The position numbers and the translations under genes are program-made. A stretch of 64,000 bases of DNA from Coprinus comatus (taxonomy: Eukaryota > Basidiomycota > Agaricomycetes > Agaricales > Agaricaceae): NCBI GenBank assembly GCA_034638255.1, contig JAWPGT010000001.1:2480001-2544000 (forward strand). The letters are read 5' to 3'. The notes under the pieces were generated by a model. It made no database searches. It had not been told where the DNA came from and saw only the letters and a program-made list of their open reading frames with translations. The stretch's first letter is position 1; each line of letters starts with the position of its first letter. Shown here in pieces: positions 23,983 to 37,800 of this stretch.

Positions 23983-26900
23983 CCGTAAAGTACGTGGGAT
24001 CCACGGAAAGCTTCCAATAGACACGGGAACTGCATATTGCTGTTGCGACGTTGCTCCAGATTTATACAATTCCAATTGTAATGAAAAGGCACCATGTATT
24101 ACTCTCATTTCCCAGATACAAAAGTCATAAACGTCATCATCGATCGCGGGTCGCGAATACTCACATTTGCTGTTCAAGTTTTGCAAGTGCAGTATACATT
24201 AGCTGTGGTGTACACTACACTTGATACTATTCATTTCGCTGTACCGACCTCTTCGCTAATTTCCTTGACGGCATTTCCTAACGCCCATTATTTACTCAAC
24301 ACCACCATGTTCTCGTTGAATCAGATTCTCCTTTAATATCGTTTCCCAGACATCTGATTCTATTCTACGATCGTGGATATATTGGTGCTATGACCGATCT
24401 ATCTTCCGAGTCTGATAAAAATGTAACTTTCTCTCAAATGGCAAGTAATTCTGTGCTCACGAGACAAGCCTGAACTGGAACTCGAAGAAGGTGCTTGATG
24501 CTTGATGACTCGTCGATTTCCTTCGTTCTGACTTCCATCTATCCTGAGTGACGAGTCTTCCTGTGTGCCAAACCTTTGCTCATAGCCGAGGCATCATCTT
24601 GGTATCAAAAAATCTCACCATATTTTCCCGTGGTGTAACACCGGTCTTAATATGGGCCCCGTGTAGAAATGGTGATTACCCTCAAGATGTACACTGAACG
24701 ATGGTCGGGCATGCGTATGTAAAAAGGATAAACTTACAACATCTCAACGTTCCACCCTTGAACAGCTTTGAACCCCAATTGTTGGCAAACTGGAGCCTGA
24801 TTACAACTGTTGGAGCGCGGCGCTGTGTACTGGAGTCTTAAGCCTCAAGTCTCAAGATCTCGTGGGCGAGATGGTAGCGATCATTATTTTGGACCTGGCC
24901 CGTGGCGCGATTTGTCAACCAAAAATCAAACGCGGGTACCACCGGTATACTTTCAAGAGAACACATGGGACAAGATAGGACTTCACCATGTTCATACACG
25001 GTAGTACTGAATACCCACGACAATACCCTTCATTTTTAAATGCTACGCTCATGAATAATAATCTGGGCAACGAACTATGAACAGCCAAGAGGCCGCACGA
25101 GTTTTCCGTGGATAGCAACAATAACGTTCCTCGTGAATCCACCTTTTTCCCGGTACACGGCGTGGCGCATCGTGTATTGGGCCAGAAGCTCCTGTTGGAA
25201 ATATATTGGATCTATAACAGAAATGGAATTCTAGTCCATTTACTCTTGACAAGTTGGCGTTTGCAACTCTCCAGATCTCTCATGGTAGCCTAAGCCCACC
25301 CCACCCCTGAACAGGACACAACTCGGGACTCAACGCATTTTTATTACACGGTCAATGTGGACATCTCTCCTTTACCGGGAGCCGACTTCCGAACAGTGGA
25401 AATACTTTCGGCGGACGCAGTTCAACATGTTAACATATATAAAATATTGATTATTTTTTCTAACCCCTTTGCTTTGTCACCTCCAAGCGGCTGGGTATGA
25501 TTGACCCTTTGCAGGTTTCTTAACCGTCACCATTGGAGTTTGATTTTATCCTTGTCATGTCAATTCATGCTTTCAGGAGCCAAAAGATCAAACCGCAATC
25601 AAGTACCCGCCTCGGCCTCACTACAGCCTTTTTTTAATTCCCTTGGTTCCTCAAAACAGCATCTGTAAAATAGATTTCGCTTTCTCCCGTTTAGACAGTC
25701 CTGGGTGGATACTCCTCCTTCCATGTGCTCAATCTAATATCGATCATGACACGACAATTTTACTTTTGTCCCCTTCCTGCCATAGCAGCTTCCTGTGGCT
25801 GAGCTTCTATTTCGATCCTTCCTTAGGGTTGTCCCAGAACCTTGTGGATCTTTTTCGCCTCTACCATACTTTCGACCCCATCTACACAGGGAAAATCACA
25901 AGAAATTTATAATAATGATCCTTATCCGCTATGACTTCTAAATCGCAACGTCCCTAAAATAAACCCCACCATACTCATTCATCACATCATGAGTAGTTGC
26001 AACAGCTGACTCGGATGAACGGCGAAGACAAGAACTGGACAAGAATAAGATGTCAATGGAGTTTTCAACCGGGTTTCAAACCCATATGACGCGTATATTT
26101 ATATTTTGCTTTGCAATCTACAGTGGACAGGAAGAATACTATTAAGGTGTGCTTCACTGCACATTCGCGATGAACCGGTGTTATACATGTCGAAACTCAT
26201 ACATACTACATGTATACAACACATGATATGTACAGACTGTTCGTTATTCCTAGGAGATATACGAAAACAACATCCATCATTTTCTTTTTTTATAAATCTA
26301 TGTTCGACGGGTAGGTTAACATATTGATACGTTTAATAGCTGATTCTCACCAAGTTGAGGTTAGCAAAGCCCGACTAGTGGACCAATGGCATCGAATCAT
26401 GCATCATCATCTCGGTTTACTATAAACAAAAACTGACAGGCAAGGAAAGTTCTAAAAGGTCAGGATAACTAAATTCTTCCATTCACCTTTTGGGTTTTGA
26501 TATATTGTAACATAAGCATTACCTTTACTCACCCTACTCTAGTATACCCATACCTCCCTTCTAACCCTCTCTAAAAATTGATTAGACGGGTAGACGTTAT
26601 TAGGCCCTTACAATGCCATATTGCAGCTCTACTACTAATTACGACAACTCTTTGTGCGCTCATATGCGGCCTCGGGTTGTAGGGTGAATGGAAGCCACCA
26701 AGGTTAGTGAAACACCGCGCGCCGCACCCTCCGCATCATCACCCAAACCCAAATAATACCCTATCCTCCGACCAGTTGAGGTGGTGCTAGTAGTAAAACA
26801 CCTGCTAAAGATCTACTTAAAAAAGAAACTTGTATCATGGCGATACACTGGTGATCCATATGCATATCATCTTACACATATCCATACGTGAACGTCATTC

Positions 26901-27049
26901 CCTCACTTCCTCTGGGCGCATCGTTTATGTACACACTGCACAGCGTCGTATAGTAATAGCAATAAGTAATCATCTGAATGAAAAACCAAATCCAGTCTGC
27001 AAAGTCAAGCAGCGATTGAACAGACAATGAACACTCACCACGTATAACA

Positions 27050-27490
27050 TAGCAATCTCATTTCTATCAGATCGTTCTTCCTTACTCAAGACCCGTCGCT
27101 TGGCCAATCATATTCTCAACTCTCCGGGCCTCCTGGCGATGACAATCCTCACCTTTCTGAAATCGCCTCCGGATGCATCGGGCACATTGACCTCTTGCGG
27201 AGAAAGCTACCCAAGAGAGTTTCATCGACGGCTTGTGATCACCCACACAACGATATTATCGTGTTACGTCATTCCTCTTACCATCTTCCTCATCCGACCT
27301 ATGCCCTTTTGGTGCTTGTTTAGGATAAGTTTCTTGAGAACAAGGCCGCAACAGAGGCTCAAGTCGTCGCCAAGACTATAGCAGCCTTTCAATTTACCAA
27401 TAGGAAGCAAAAGCACCGTGACCTTAACTATCGCGTTGCTCGCCCCACCTTTTATCTCGTCCCAGTTACCAGTGTATCGCAGAGCTGAGC
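27050..27490 (+). pseudogene. Possible eroded protein-coding stretch
   Basis: One plus-strand frame runs about 140 codons with a single TAG at about 27325-27327 and no ATG. It has protein-like composition on both sides of the stop (SGPPGDDNPHLSEIASGCIG; then DKFLENKAATEAQVVAKTIA). The stop lies in GTTTAG, which could also be a splice acceptor. I do not recognise the family. Confidence 0.25.
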
Positions 27491-29742
27491 AATGCTATCA
27501 CCACTGGCAAGTATCGATATATCGGCTAATCAAACCGTGTTTTTACGTGTGCAATCGTACCAACCAATACCTGACGAACCAGTACTAATATGCACATGGA
27601 AGACACGGAATACAGAAAGCTTGGTTTTCTCTGGTTTTCAAGGCATTGGCAAAAAAACCCACTGAACCCGTATTTTGGAAGGGGTTTATGATACATTTTC
27701 TCACATCATTTATGTTTGGTTTATGTACACAGTATACTTACTAGTAATGATCTACGTATGAAAAAACAAAAACTGCCGGTCGCTATATGATTCAAATGAC
27801 ATCAATACCTTCACGTGCCCAGCTTCTACGTTGACACACCTACTTTGCACTGGTTCATACTCTTACACCCCTTAAAAAGTGTATTGGTTCCGCCCAGGGG
27901 TATATGCAATAGGCCATAGGTCATAACGGGAAGAATACATGCGCAGCTAGCCCTCAACTCATAAACTAATAATTATCAACGATTTCATTTACATATCATT
28001 TAGTATTCCATTTTCAGAAAATTCATACGATAAGTACTAATCCCGTATTTCACCCAGATTTCACTGGGCTTGAGAGAGAAAAAAAACGAAGCCACTATCG
28101 ATATCATCACGGCGATATCCATGGATTGCAAACCCAGGTTTGAGGAAATCAATACCATAGCCCCGGTGATGGAGCACTTTGAACAGCGTGTCCGCAGCAT
28201 TCTGCAATTGTAATGTGTTTTTCTTTTTTATCTCTTCAAGACGGTTCCCAATGATACCGAATAAGAAGTGGAGGATTTTTTTTTGGTGGGTCCCATGACA
28301 AAATTGTCCATAGAAACACATTCATCATGAATCATCAATGTGGAATTCATCATCGAAATTTTATATTATCGGAAAAGGGGACTTCCGCGTTGTCCCAGAA
28401 ACTTCCATTCTTGGAGAAAGGAGAGAATGTTCTCCCCTAATGAAGTTCTCTTTCACATCTCCACATGTGTAAAAGGGTATGACGGCTTTTGGATCTCAAC
28501 ATGGCAACAAGTAAAAAAAAAACATAACCCACAACCCCTCCTGGTGTTTTCTTAATAACAAAACACATCAACCCTAGTACCCACAAAAAACGAGGGTGCT
28601 ATCTACAACACTCACTTTTGACTCATTTTTAACGAGTCCCCTGTTAAAGCTATCGCCACCAAACCCTCCATGTCACCCGAAAATCGAAAATCGAAATCGA
28701 AATCCTGTTCACCGGTTCATACATACTTGGAAAGTAAAAGTAAAAGTTTAAAAAAAAAAAACAACAGAAAAAAACCCGTCCTTCCCATATCCGTTCATCA
28801 TTAATATGTACTAGAGCAACTTCGGTAAACAGGTAATATTAACATATGTTCACGCCAAACCAAAAAGGGGTATATATAATCAAGAAAGGTAGTCAGGGAA
28901 TCAAGACAATGAGAGAAAAGCACGGACTTCAGGAGGGGGAGAAGAGGAACCTCGGGATTGATATTGAGTACTACCCTACGTATTGCTAGGCTCACGATCG
29001 TACTACTGTAATAAAACGACGATCATCATTCAATTCGCCTTCCCGAGCGGGACTTTACCTATCCTATTGTATCCTTTCTTTTACATCCTTTCCCCCCCTT
29101 CTTCCCATCCCCTTGTATTGACTCTTTAGAACAAGGCAATGTCACATAAAAAATCGGTTTGTAAACTTGAAGGAGGCTTTACAAAGGCTTTAATAACTAG
29201 TAAATTACCCAACTTGAACTACATCCCCATTTTCATTCAACATCTTTATATATCTTAACGCAGTTAACAATAGCAGCTGTAGCCACAGGTATCGAGTCCA
29301 TTACTATTAAGCATAGTAGCATGAAGCTCAAGTCATACGGAATTGAATCCGATATCCTCATACTCTGGCAAGAAAAGTACCTAGCACGTATTTACATATA
29401 TACGTCTTAACACCAATGGTATAACCTTTTGACCTTCAAGCCAGTACAAAGGGAGTATTTAAGTCCCCTTCTGGGAGAGAGAATGGCAAGAGAATGGTAG
29501 TTACAGCGGCCTGATCGAACTAGACTACAAGTAACAGCCAAAATCAAAATTTCAATTCCCCGTATTTGCATATTTACTTACTTCGTGTTGAACGGACAGT
29601 GCGACATGATTTCTTCGGACGACAGGGAAGTTGACTGCGGTAATCTGTAGTAACACTCACACTTACGATGCGATGTCACGCACTGCCATCCAATTCTCGC
29701 GAAAGTATCAGGAGGCAATCATCGGATAAGCCCTCTCTTCGT

Positions 29743-29985
29743 TTACCTCAAAACCCTAGGTCTGGTGCTCTTCAAGAGGCAATTCGAGACGATTAGCAAA
29801 TCAGTTTCATTCCAACAAGGAACAGCGTAAGTATCTGGATAAACCCTTTCCAAGGAAAGAAATCTCGTGTGTGGCATTCCAAGGTCCTTGCTGCCCGGTT
29901 GGACAAGGGATATGAACATTTCACCTTTATCACCGGCGATTTCTTCTGAGAAGTCAATCACACTTGGCGTACCTAGGTTTCAAAA
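29743..29985 (-). other. Orphan exon-like frame
   Basis: On the minus strand a CCTAG acceptor-like site at about 29977 opens a frame TPSVIDFSEEIAGDKGEMFI ... LSLERVYPDTYAVPCWNETD that ends at a stop at 29743. The composition is protein-like, but no upstream exon with a start could be joined. It may be a remnant or a terminal exon of an undetected gene. Confidence 0.3.
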
Positions 29986-30429
29986 TGTAATACACATAAA
30001 CACCACATAAATGGCTATGCAACCAACTAATTGCGCGTGAAACTTGAATTAGCATTAATCGGAGAACTAATTCTACTTAATTGTATTGGATAAATATGTG
30101 AAGTGGTAAAGTAACGGGTAACCATGTGCAAAAGGCAAAAAAAATGATTGCGGTGGTATGCAAAAATGTCGATGCAATGAAGAATGTGAGATGCAAGCAT
30201 GAAACGTGAAGATGCCAAGTCATAGGTAATCATGAACGACGTGAGGACATGAGAAGCCAGGTGCAAGTTGAAAATGATGATGAAAAACGAGCCAAATGTA
30301 CAAGAACAGCGAAAGCCAAGAGAATGAGAAAAAAAGTGAAGTGGGTAATTCAAAGTCCCAGAGGATAGCAAGCATATCATATGAATAAGAAATATCAACC
30401 TCGAGTTTGTGTGTAATGCCAAAATAACC

Positions 30430-33212
30430 TTAATACCCATATCCATATGCATAACCACCATTGGAGCGTTCGTTATAAGTGGGCCCATTCGACGTGTTCG
30501 GAATGGAGTAGTATTGCATGTGGTGAACCCCTGGTGGTCCAGCATTCGCAAACGGCGCTGCTGGGACTCCAGGACTATCATACTGCTGTGGAACCTGCTT
30601 TTGATACTGAGCTTGTGCCTGTGCGTAAGCATATTCTTCACGAGACATAGTGGAAGGTGCGGTAGAGTAGGATGGAGCTGGAAGAGGGAGAGGGGGGATC
30701 AAGGTAGTAGGGCTATATTTTCTAGCATTGAAGGCGGGACTAGTGTACGCCGAAACGCAGCAGCGTCCCTCCTCAAATGCATTACCATGAGTGGAAGTGT
30801 AGGATGTGTATCCGCGGTGAGGGGTTGGATATCCGTTATCAACGATGTTGTGCCCCTTGTTGCTTATAGAACCGAACGTAACAGGGGACGTCGAAGTCGA
30901 AGTAACAGGGGTAGGGGGACTAAGTTGAGGATACGGATTTCTGCCTTTCGTGGCGGGTTGAGAATCAAGATAACTGGAACGCAAACGGGTGTTAACTGGG
31001 CTCCGGTTAACCTGCGACTGGGATTGCGTATGCACGGAAGACTTCTGCCGAGAACTTGAAGGAGCACGACGCTGGGTGCGCTCGACTTCAAACCTCACTG
31101 CATCAAAGTGTCTTCCAGCATTTGCAACTGGACTGGTTCTCGCGCTTTGGCTATGACCAATGATTGTAGTAGCAGGATTGCATGAAACGGGGTATGAGGT
31201 ATTCATCAGATTTCGGGTAGTAGTGGCAGCAGGAACATATGGCATGTATGCGTAGTCGCTATAACGGATGGTTGATGGTGAAGGAGGACGATGGACGCGA
31301 AGACGGGCTTTGCGCAGCCTCTCACGTTCCTTCTCCTTCTCCAATTCTCGTTCCCTCTCACGTTCAAGCTCTTGTAGTCGTTGCCTCTCGCGTTCTTGTT
31401 CCCTCTGGAACTCATGCTCCATCACCTGTTCTCTATCTATCGTGTCTTCGTGTGCATACACGTCAGGTTCCTGGATAAACCGAGGTGAAGGAACTCTCGA
31501 TTTTCCGCCTGGAGAATATTCCAAAGGAGAGCATGCAAGAGTATAGAAATAGAGATTCTAGTTTAGGTTAGCATAATATTCGATTAGAAATAATTGAACA
31601 AATAACATACTCTGGGATGACCACCTTTTCGTTGTTGCTCCTCTTGCGAATATGTATACGGCTGGATAAGCGTAGTAGACGCAGGAACCTGTTGATACCG
31701 TCGCTCCGACGATGCTACAGGACGTTCATGTGGCATGGGCCCCAGTGCTGAACTCAAAGAACTTGAGCTCGAAGGCGTGACGTAGGCGGGTGCGGTAGAA
31801 GGAGGTGGGGCTGTCATAGCGGAAGCTAAGCTCATCTTGGCGAAACCTTGCAAAGGAAGGCTATCCAGCGGAGAGTTGGAGTGTGGAGGATTTGGCTGTT
31901 GCTCATTGGGAATTTGCAAGGTTATACCCGGTCTCTGGACAGCGGAATGGTTTGTAGTCGACAAGAGGACGCGGTCATTTGAGAAAGCATCGATAGCAAT
32001 ACCAGTACGCTTGTTGGGCAGATGTGAAAATGATGCGGATGTTGGCGAAAAGGCGGTTTCAGCAGTTCGCTTGAGAGAAGATGGCGCGGGTGATGGTGAA
32101 TAGTTATACGGCAATTGGTTATACAAGAACTGGGCCTGTGGTTGCACTTGTTGAATATGAGAGGGTGCCGGAGGTTCCAAATGAGTTTGAATAGGAGGAA
32201 GCTGTGGAACTGGTTGTTGGGTTTGTATGGGTTGTGGCACGAAGAAAGATCTGTAGCTGGGTGACGTCGAACGTGCTCGGGGCTGTCTCTTGACGTGCTG
32301 GACATGTTGAGCCGAGATGGCTTGTTGACCACATTGACCATTCCCAACCCTGTAATACCGTGCCCGGGAGGGTGTATGCGCATATCCATGACCACCTCCT
32401 GTACCGGCTTTCCGTCTGTTTCTCCGAGGCTCCCGTGCCCTTAGATCCCGCTCCTTTGCCATAACTAGACCTTTGAGAAGGTTGAGCCACGCCTCGAAGG
32501 TAGCCTTGTCAACATAGAGATTGTAATTGACTCCAACAAGAAAGTCCTTTTCCATTTCGTTGATATGGACCAGGTCAATGCCTGAGACCTCGGCCCAGGT
32601 CTTGTTGGTGTATGTATTACTACAACAAGTTAGGCATGGAAATAAATGATCAGAATGGGACACGCACTCGTCCAAGAACTTATTCGCCATCATAAGACCT
32701 GCAACTGCTATTCGAAACTCGCTTCCAGGTGGACCCCATAGACCAGTCATCTCCTTCAGCTTGTAAATATAATGTAACGATAACACAATGACGGATTGTG
32801 AGACTTGTGTTGTTTCGAGTATTTTCTGCATGAAAGAAATGAAGTCTGGCTTCGGCACTAGCTGGTAGTACTGAGGATGGGGTGAGGGTGATGCACTTAT
32901 GGATGTATGCGTCAATGCTGAGTTCGGCGGTGAGTTGCTGGGACTCGGATACGCGCTCGAAGATGATAATGTTGTCGGCGAAGAAGTTGAAGGTCGAGCG
33001 TGCCATAGGTAGCAGATCATCTCGCATGTCTTTTCTGCAATCACCTGTGCGGATAGAGTGCGAGTGAAGTCGAGCCAGTCGATGAGATGGATGTCTGAAG
33101 GCATTGGCTGCTTTGTCGTAAGCATGTCTACGTCGTGAGAATCGTCTGGGGGTGTCACTGAAGGCGATGAGCATGCATATATGCGCTATACGTGTAACTT
33201 ACGAGGCTGCAT
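30430..33212 (-). CDS. PHO80/PCL-type cyclin with long disordered C-terminal region
   Basis: A cyclin-box protein expected to bind a Pho85/Cdk5-type kinase. Exons 33212-33203, 33157-32668, 32619-31611 and 31557-30430 join in frame (introns of 45, 48 and 53 nt). The box includes FISFMQKILETTQVSQSVIV, LSLHYIYKLK, AGLMMANKFLDDNTYTNKTW and FLVGVNYNLYVD, the usual PCL/PHO80 pattern. After the box come long Pro/Ser/Gln-rich stretches, a strongly charged Glu/Arg segment likely to be helical (about 31290-31440), and a Tyr/Gly-rich end. Total is about 875 residues, large for this family. The very short first exon (10 nt, MQPL) is supported by clean GTAAGT and TTCAG signals. Confidence 0.85.
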
Positions 33213-33576
33213 TGTGAGATTGCAGATTGGGGGAAGAGTGGTGGTGGTTTTGGTGTGAAATGTTGACGTATATGGCGGCGTCGGCGGCGCGTGAAGAGTG
33301 TTGTGAATGGCGAGCATGGTGGATGAGGATGTATAGGCCTCTGGGGTATAAAAGGCGGATATTTCTTCATTTCATCCTGCTGGAAAAAAAAGAGAGTTGG
33401 AATTATCGCATCAAGCTCCGCTCGGAGTGTGACACAGATCCGGGTCACACCCATCAGATCCACACTTCCGAGCCAACCTGGCTCGCCGAGACCCGCCCTC
33501 CTGCCTGTTTGGGAATCGACCCAGTCACGGCCAGGGGATTCCCCAGGGAAACCCCATAGCCTTTCTCTTATCCCCA

Positions 33577-33582
33577 CACGTG
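33577..33582. promoter_or_regulatory. CACGTG E-box upstream of the cyclin
   Basis: A perfect palindromic CACGTG lies 365 bp upstream of the cyclin ATG. In yeast this is the core of Pho4 and Cbf1 sites; a link to a PHO80-type cyclin is suggestive only. Confidence 0.35.
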
Positions 33583-33608
33583 ACCACATCCCTTCTGCTA
33601 AGTGTCTA

Positions 33609-33660
33609 CTGCAGTTCTTTCTGCAGAAATGTCTGCAGGCTCTCTACTGCCCCATGCAGT
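33609..33660. repeat. Phased CTGCAG palindromes upstream of the cyclin
   Basis: CTGCAG occurs at 33609-33614, 33621-33626 and 33633-33638, exactly 12 bp apart. It is followed by the inverted repeat ACTGC-CCCAT-GCAGT at 33646-33660. The array lies about 400 bp upstream of the cyclin start. Its function is unknown. Confidence 0.7.
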
Positions 33661-34783
33661 GTACCCATATATTCCCTAGAACATAGTGTATTTTTCTTCT
33701 GTAAATAAAATATCAAACCGGAAATAACCAGTCCGCCGTTGTTAATCATACATATTGTTTTATATTTTACTCTGGCGTTTGCAACTCTCGAAGTCAGCAA
33801 GTCAACGACAAGTCTTCTGAGTATGATTAATGCGTAATGATGAACTACTACGCAGAAAAAGGAAACGCCAATAGTCAATTTTCAAAGTTGACTCCATCCA
33901 GAGCCTGAAGGAACAAATGCACTAGCAACTGGAACGTTGCACATTTTTAGGCGTACTTGTCCTTCTGATCAAGCATCCAAGTACCTTGATATCTCCTTCC
34001 TAACCGCTTATTCCTTAGAGCTTCCAACCCCGCCTCCGAGTTCCCGGCTGACATCGCCGACCGAGGAGGACAACGAAAATGTGAACAGCGCTGGATTCCT
34101 GTATTAGTCCTCACGGCATCTCATACCAACTGTTCAAACCTTCCATCCTTCATGATCAATCTGTTCGTAAAGAAGAAGGGAAGAGGGCACAAAGCATCTC
34201 ACACCATAGTCTTCGCAAGATGTGTTTTCATCTCTGACCTGCAGATGAACAGAATATATACTTAGTGGCGCGGGATTGCGAGAGTGCGGCAAGTTCCTTA
34301 ACAATATGAAGATCGACTACCGTGGTGGAACTAGTCACTTGAATGTATTGAGGCTTCCACGCTCGCGAGAGGAATAAATAAAATAAATAATAAATTAACA
34401 GTGAATAAAAGCTGGCAATAATAATTCATAATTAATCAGCCGAATCGAACTGCCCGATGCGTGACAGATCACTGCCATAACGACTTATCGTGGTATCAAC
34501 CCAAAGACCACTAGGATAGAAGTTATCAATACGCTGAAATATAATAACAACCATGGGGGTGAGAGCACTTAAAGCGCCGGCCAGATTCAGATCCATTTCC
34601 AGCCATCACCAACTTTAAACTTTCTTTCCATTTGCAGTCAATCTAGTTCAGATCAGCTCAAGAACCCCGCCATCATAGTTGCTGACCATCTCTGTGCCCC
34701 TCTTCCTTTCCAGGTCCGGTAGTAAGGTGACCGGTTACACATACACAACATTGGCGGCTTGTGGGTCCGAATTCAGGCCCACC

Positions 34784-34812
34784 TTTATTTATTTTATTTT
34801 ATTTTATTTTAT
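34784..34812 (+). repeat. ATTTT pentanucleotide repeat
   Basis: Five to six tandem TTTAT/ATTTT units followed by AATC. A simple AT microsatellite in non-coding sequence. Confidence 0.85.
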
Positions 34813-37800
34813 AATCAATCTGTCATCCCGGATTCGAGTTGACTCGCGGCGTACAACGTCTCCGCCACGCGTACTGCGACATATGCGCATGTGCGTCTTA
34901 CCTGTGTCATCCATCCTTGCTCTCGGACTCGACATGTATGGGTGATGACATGGCGTTACTTTTACCAGGGGTCTTAAATAAATTTGATTCTGGCCGCAAG
35001 ACAACCAACAGATTAGTACACTTCTTGTTCTTCCGGTCAGTATGGGTGTTTAAGGTTAGTGGAGGCGGCTGACTTATTGGAATGATATATCGAACCATAT
35101 GCAAAGGGTTGTGTCAAGGCTGTCAGTTTCCGGCTTTCGCGAACGAATGTAAAGATCAGTCAAGTGTTTTTTTATCAAAGACCGTAAATAGGTGTCGTGT
35201 TTATTATACCACTCTTGTTCGGGTATAGAATGGAAGAACAGCCCATACTCACTTATCATTAGCGAGCGGCGCATGCAAGTTCAGGGTAACTATTTCACCT
35301 GAAGGGAACTCGGAATAGCCTCCGAAGTCAAAGCGTTTATTAGGGACACAAGGACACTTTGAGACACTAACAAGATTGTAATTGAATGAATATATTCTAC
35401 GTGACAATAAGTACCAATAAGAGAAGAATGAAAGATGTCTCTTGAATCACAAATACCAAACTAAATCCAAAAAGAATAATCTCGTGGAATGCAATGACCT
35501 CCAAGGGACTTACTTTCACCCAGCTACAAACAATCTGTCGAACATGGTAGTCCTGAGTCAGTTGCTTAATAGATTTTCCTCCAACAGCCAAGCAACGCCC
35601 AACTGTGGAAGTCGAGCCGAAATATTGACAAGGTTCCTTTGAAATTTGATATCCCGCACACGGGTATTATCCTCGGCCTTCAGAGCGGGTAAAACGGTAT
35701 GTATGACGTCATTAACCTCACGCGCCTACTTCCTTCAGGCCTTCCAACTTCGAGCTTCCAAATGTTCATGTCAAATCTTGACGCAATTTGGGCAAGGGTA
35801 TTATCTACGACCTCACTTTACCCCAAAGGCACAAACCCTCTTGGCTTAGTTTCAATTTCGGGGCAGTATCCATTGACAGCCTTTGGTGAAAAAGTGTCAC
35901 TTTCGAAACACCAAAGACTCCTCTCTTCTATTAGTGCCGAAACTCCACCATAATCCATTAACAGTTACATATATTTCTCTTCGGAATATCATGCGACAGA
36001 GTCTCGGAATGACAGTACGCGACGCAAATGCACGAAGCTGACCTGTTACTTCTCATACACCCCAAAATCCGCGGGGTATGTATGTTACAACGCACTTGCG
36101 AGACAAACTTGGGTCCAATAAGTACCACACAAAAATCAAAAAACTTTCTCTACCGGAGCACTTTGGAATTTGAATATGTGTGAGTACACCCGTTAACTTT
36201 CGGCTGGTTTCCGAGGCCCATATCCATACCTGGCCTATACCTATATACCCTATATACTACGGCGGAAAGCGTATACTAGTACCACACTAATATTAGTATT
36301 TAAATTGAATTTAAACAAAAAGTGAATTAGTGAGCTTGTGTGAAACTAGTTTTTACTCGAAAAAGAAGGTTTAGGCCTTTTGTTACTGTATATATGCTTG
36401 AAAGCGGAAATAAGTATTTTGTTAGCCTCATGCTTGTGTTAGTAACAGGATAGTTAAGTATATACTATCATTACTACAAGCGCCGCCCGATCTTACGACC
36501 CCATGGCTTTATCTTTTTGTTAACTAACCAGTAAATTTCGTTACACTCCTTTCCTTTCCAAATGGCTCCTTCATCGAACCTCACCAAGTCCGCCGATAGG
36601 TCCAAGACATAATAATTTATCCAATATGATGAGGGTGGTTCATTCTTAATTGTCACACATGAGGTGATTCAAATCATTTAGGTCAAGGAGCAAAGGAGTC
36701 TCAAGCCTGGAGCTGGAGTAATTTAGTTTATAAAAATGGTGATCATCATCAACACCGGAGAAAAAGGACCGATCCCTGCCAGACCAATAATCCCAAACTC
36801 TCACCATGTATCACGGATGTATCATATGTCTAACATAGTCACGTAAAACAAATAAAACAAATACTTAAAACAGGTTAAGGCAAGGAATGCGGATAGAGGC
36901 TCAAGAGACGAACGATCTAGAGTGATCCAGGATAAAACACAATTATCAATTTTTAGGGTCGATTACGATGGGGGCGTCACCGTGTCATCACTTGTGGCAT
37001 ATCAAAAACAAGTGTGTTCCCTATTATCTCCTAAGAAGAAGAAAAGAGAAAAATCATGTTTTAGGGTGATTGTGATGTGAGCTCCTATACTTCAATGCTC
37101 ATATGATCATCCCTCAGCAAGAAAGAAAGAGGCGACTCGTTTGTTTTGAGGATTTCATCAAATTGTGCCGTGATTGGAATGTCTTACCATTTGTGGTGTA
37201 AGAGGTTAGTATCCGGCGTTTGGCAGATATAGCAGGGTCACTTCCATTCAAGACAAAATACCGTTCTTTTCGGATCGCAGGTCTGGAAATTATTTTTGGA
37301 CTATCATCTAAGGATGTATCTGCAATGCGCCCCAATAAATATGTTGATGAAATTCGAGTAAAGTGTAGTGTAGTGTATATGTATGCATGGATTATGATGT
37401 AAATAACTGTGCAATACGGTGCAGTTCCTTGATGTCATTGAACTCCGCGGTGGCGGGCTGTTCATTTGATGCAGAGTCAAATATATCCCGGACACTACTT
37501 ACTTGTCACCTTTTGTTAGGCCTGCATAATTAGGCTGTGAGCTTGGAACATGGTCATCATATACATACATCATGCATCATCATATCTTGATCACTTAATC
37601 ACTTGTGTACAATTAACTATCGTGTACTTTTTTTGTTCAATTAACAGAGTACTAAATACAATCGGAGCATGATCATAATGGAAAGGAGATTTAATACCGT
37701 TGTCATGATCATTACTGTACTACATACTCCGTTATCAATGGTCACACGGATTTGTTTCCAGAGTAACTCATAGATACAACTTCGCTCAAACATTCATCGT

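Larger units (their letters stand above)
23983..30429. other. Gene-poor 6.4-kb region
   Basis: No intact gene is seen. Frames are short on both strands and no transposase, reverse transcriptase or integrase motif was noticed. Two places look like scraps of coding sequence and are listed separately (27050-27490 and 29743-29985). A minus-strand frame at 28061-28321 (LHHRGYGIDFLKPGFAIHGY) is another unexplained candidate. Confidence 0.55.

Noticed and set aside
30409..31059. 216-codon plus-strand frame opposite the cyclin
   Set aside because: A shadow of the minus-strand cyclin exon, whose protein composition and splice joins are well supported.
34820..34850. GGATTCGAGTTG as a possible minus-strand tRNA B box
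   Set aside because: The T-arm does not pair and no A box is present at tRNA spacing.
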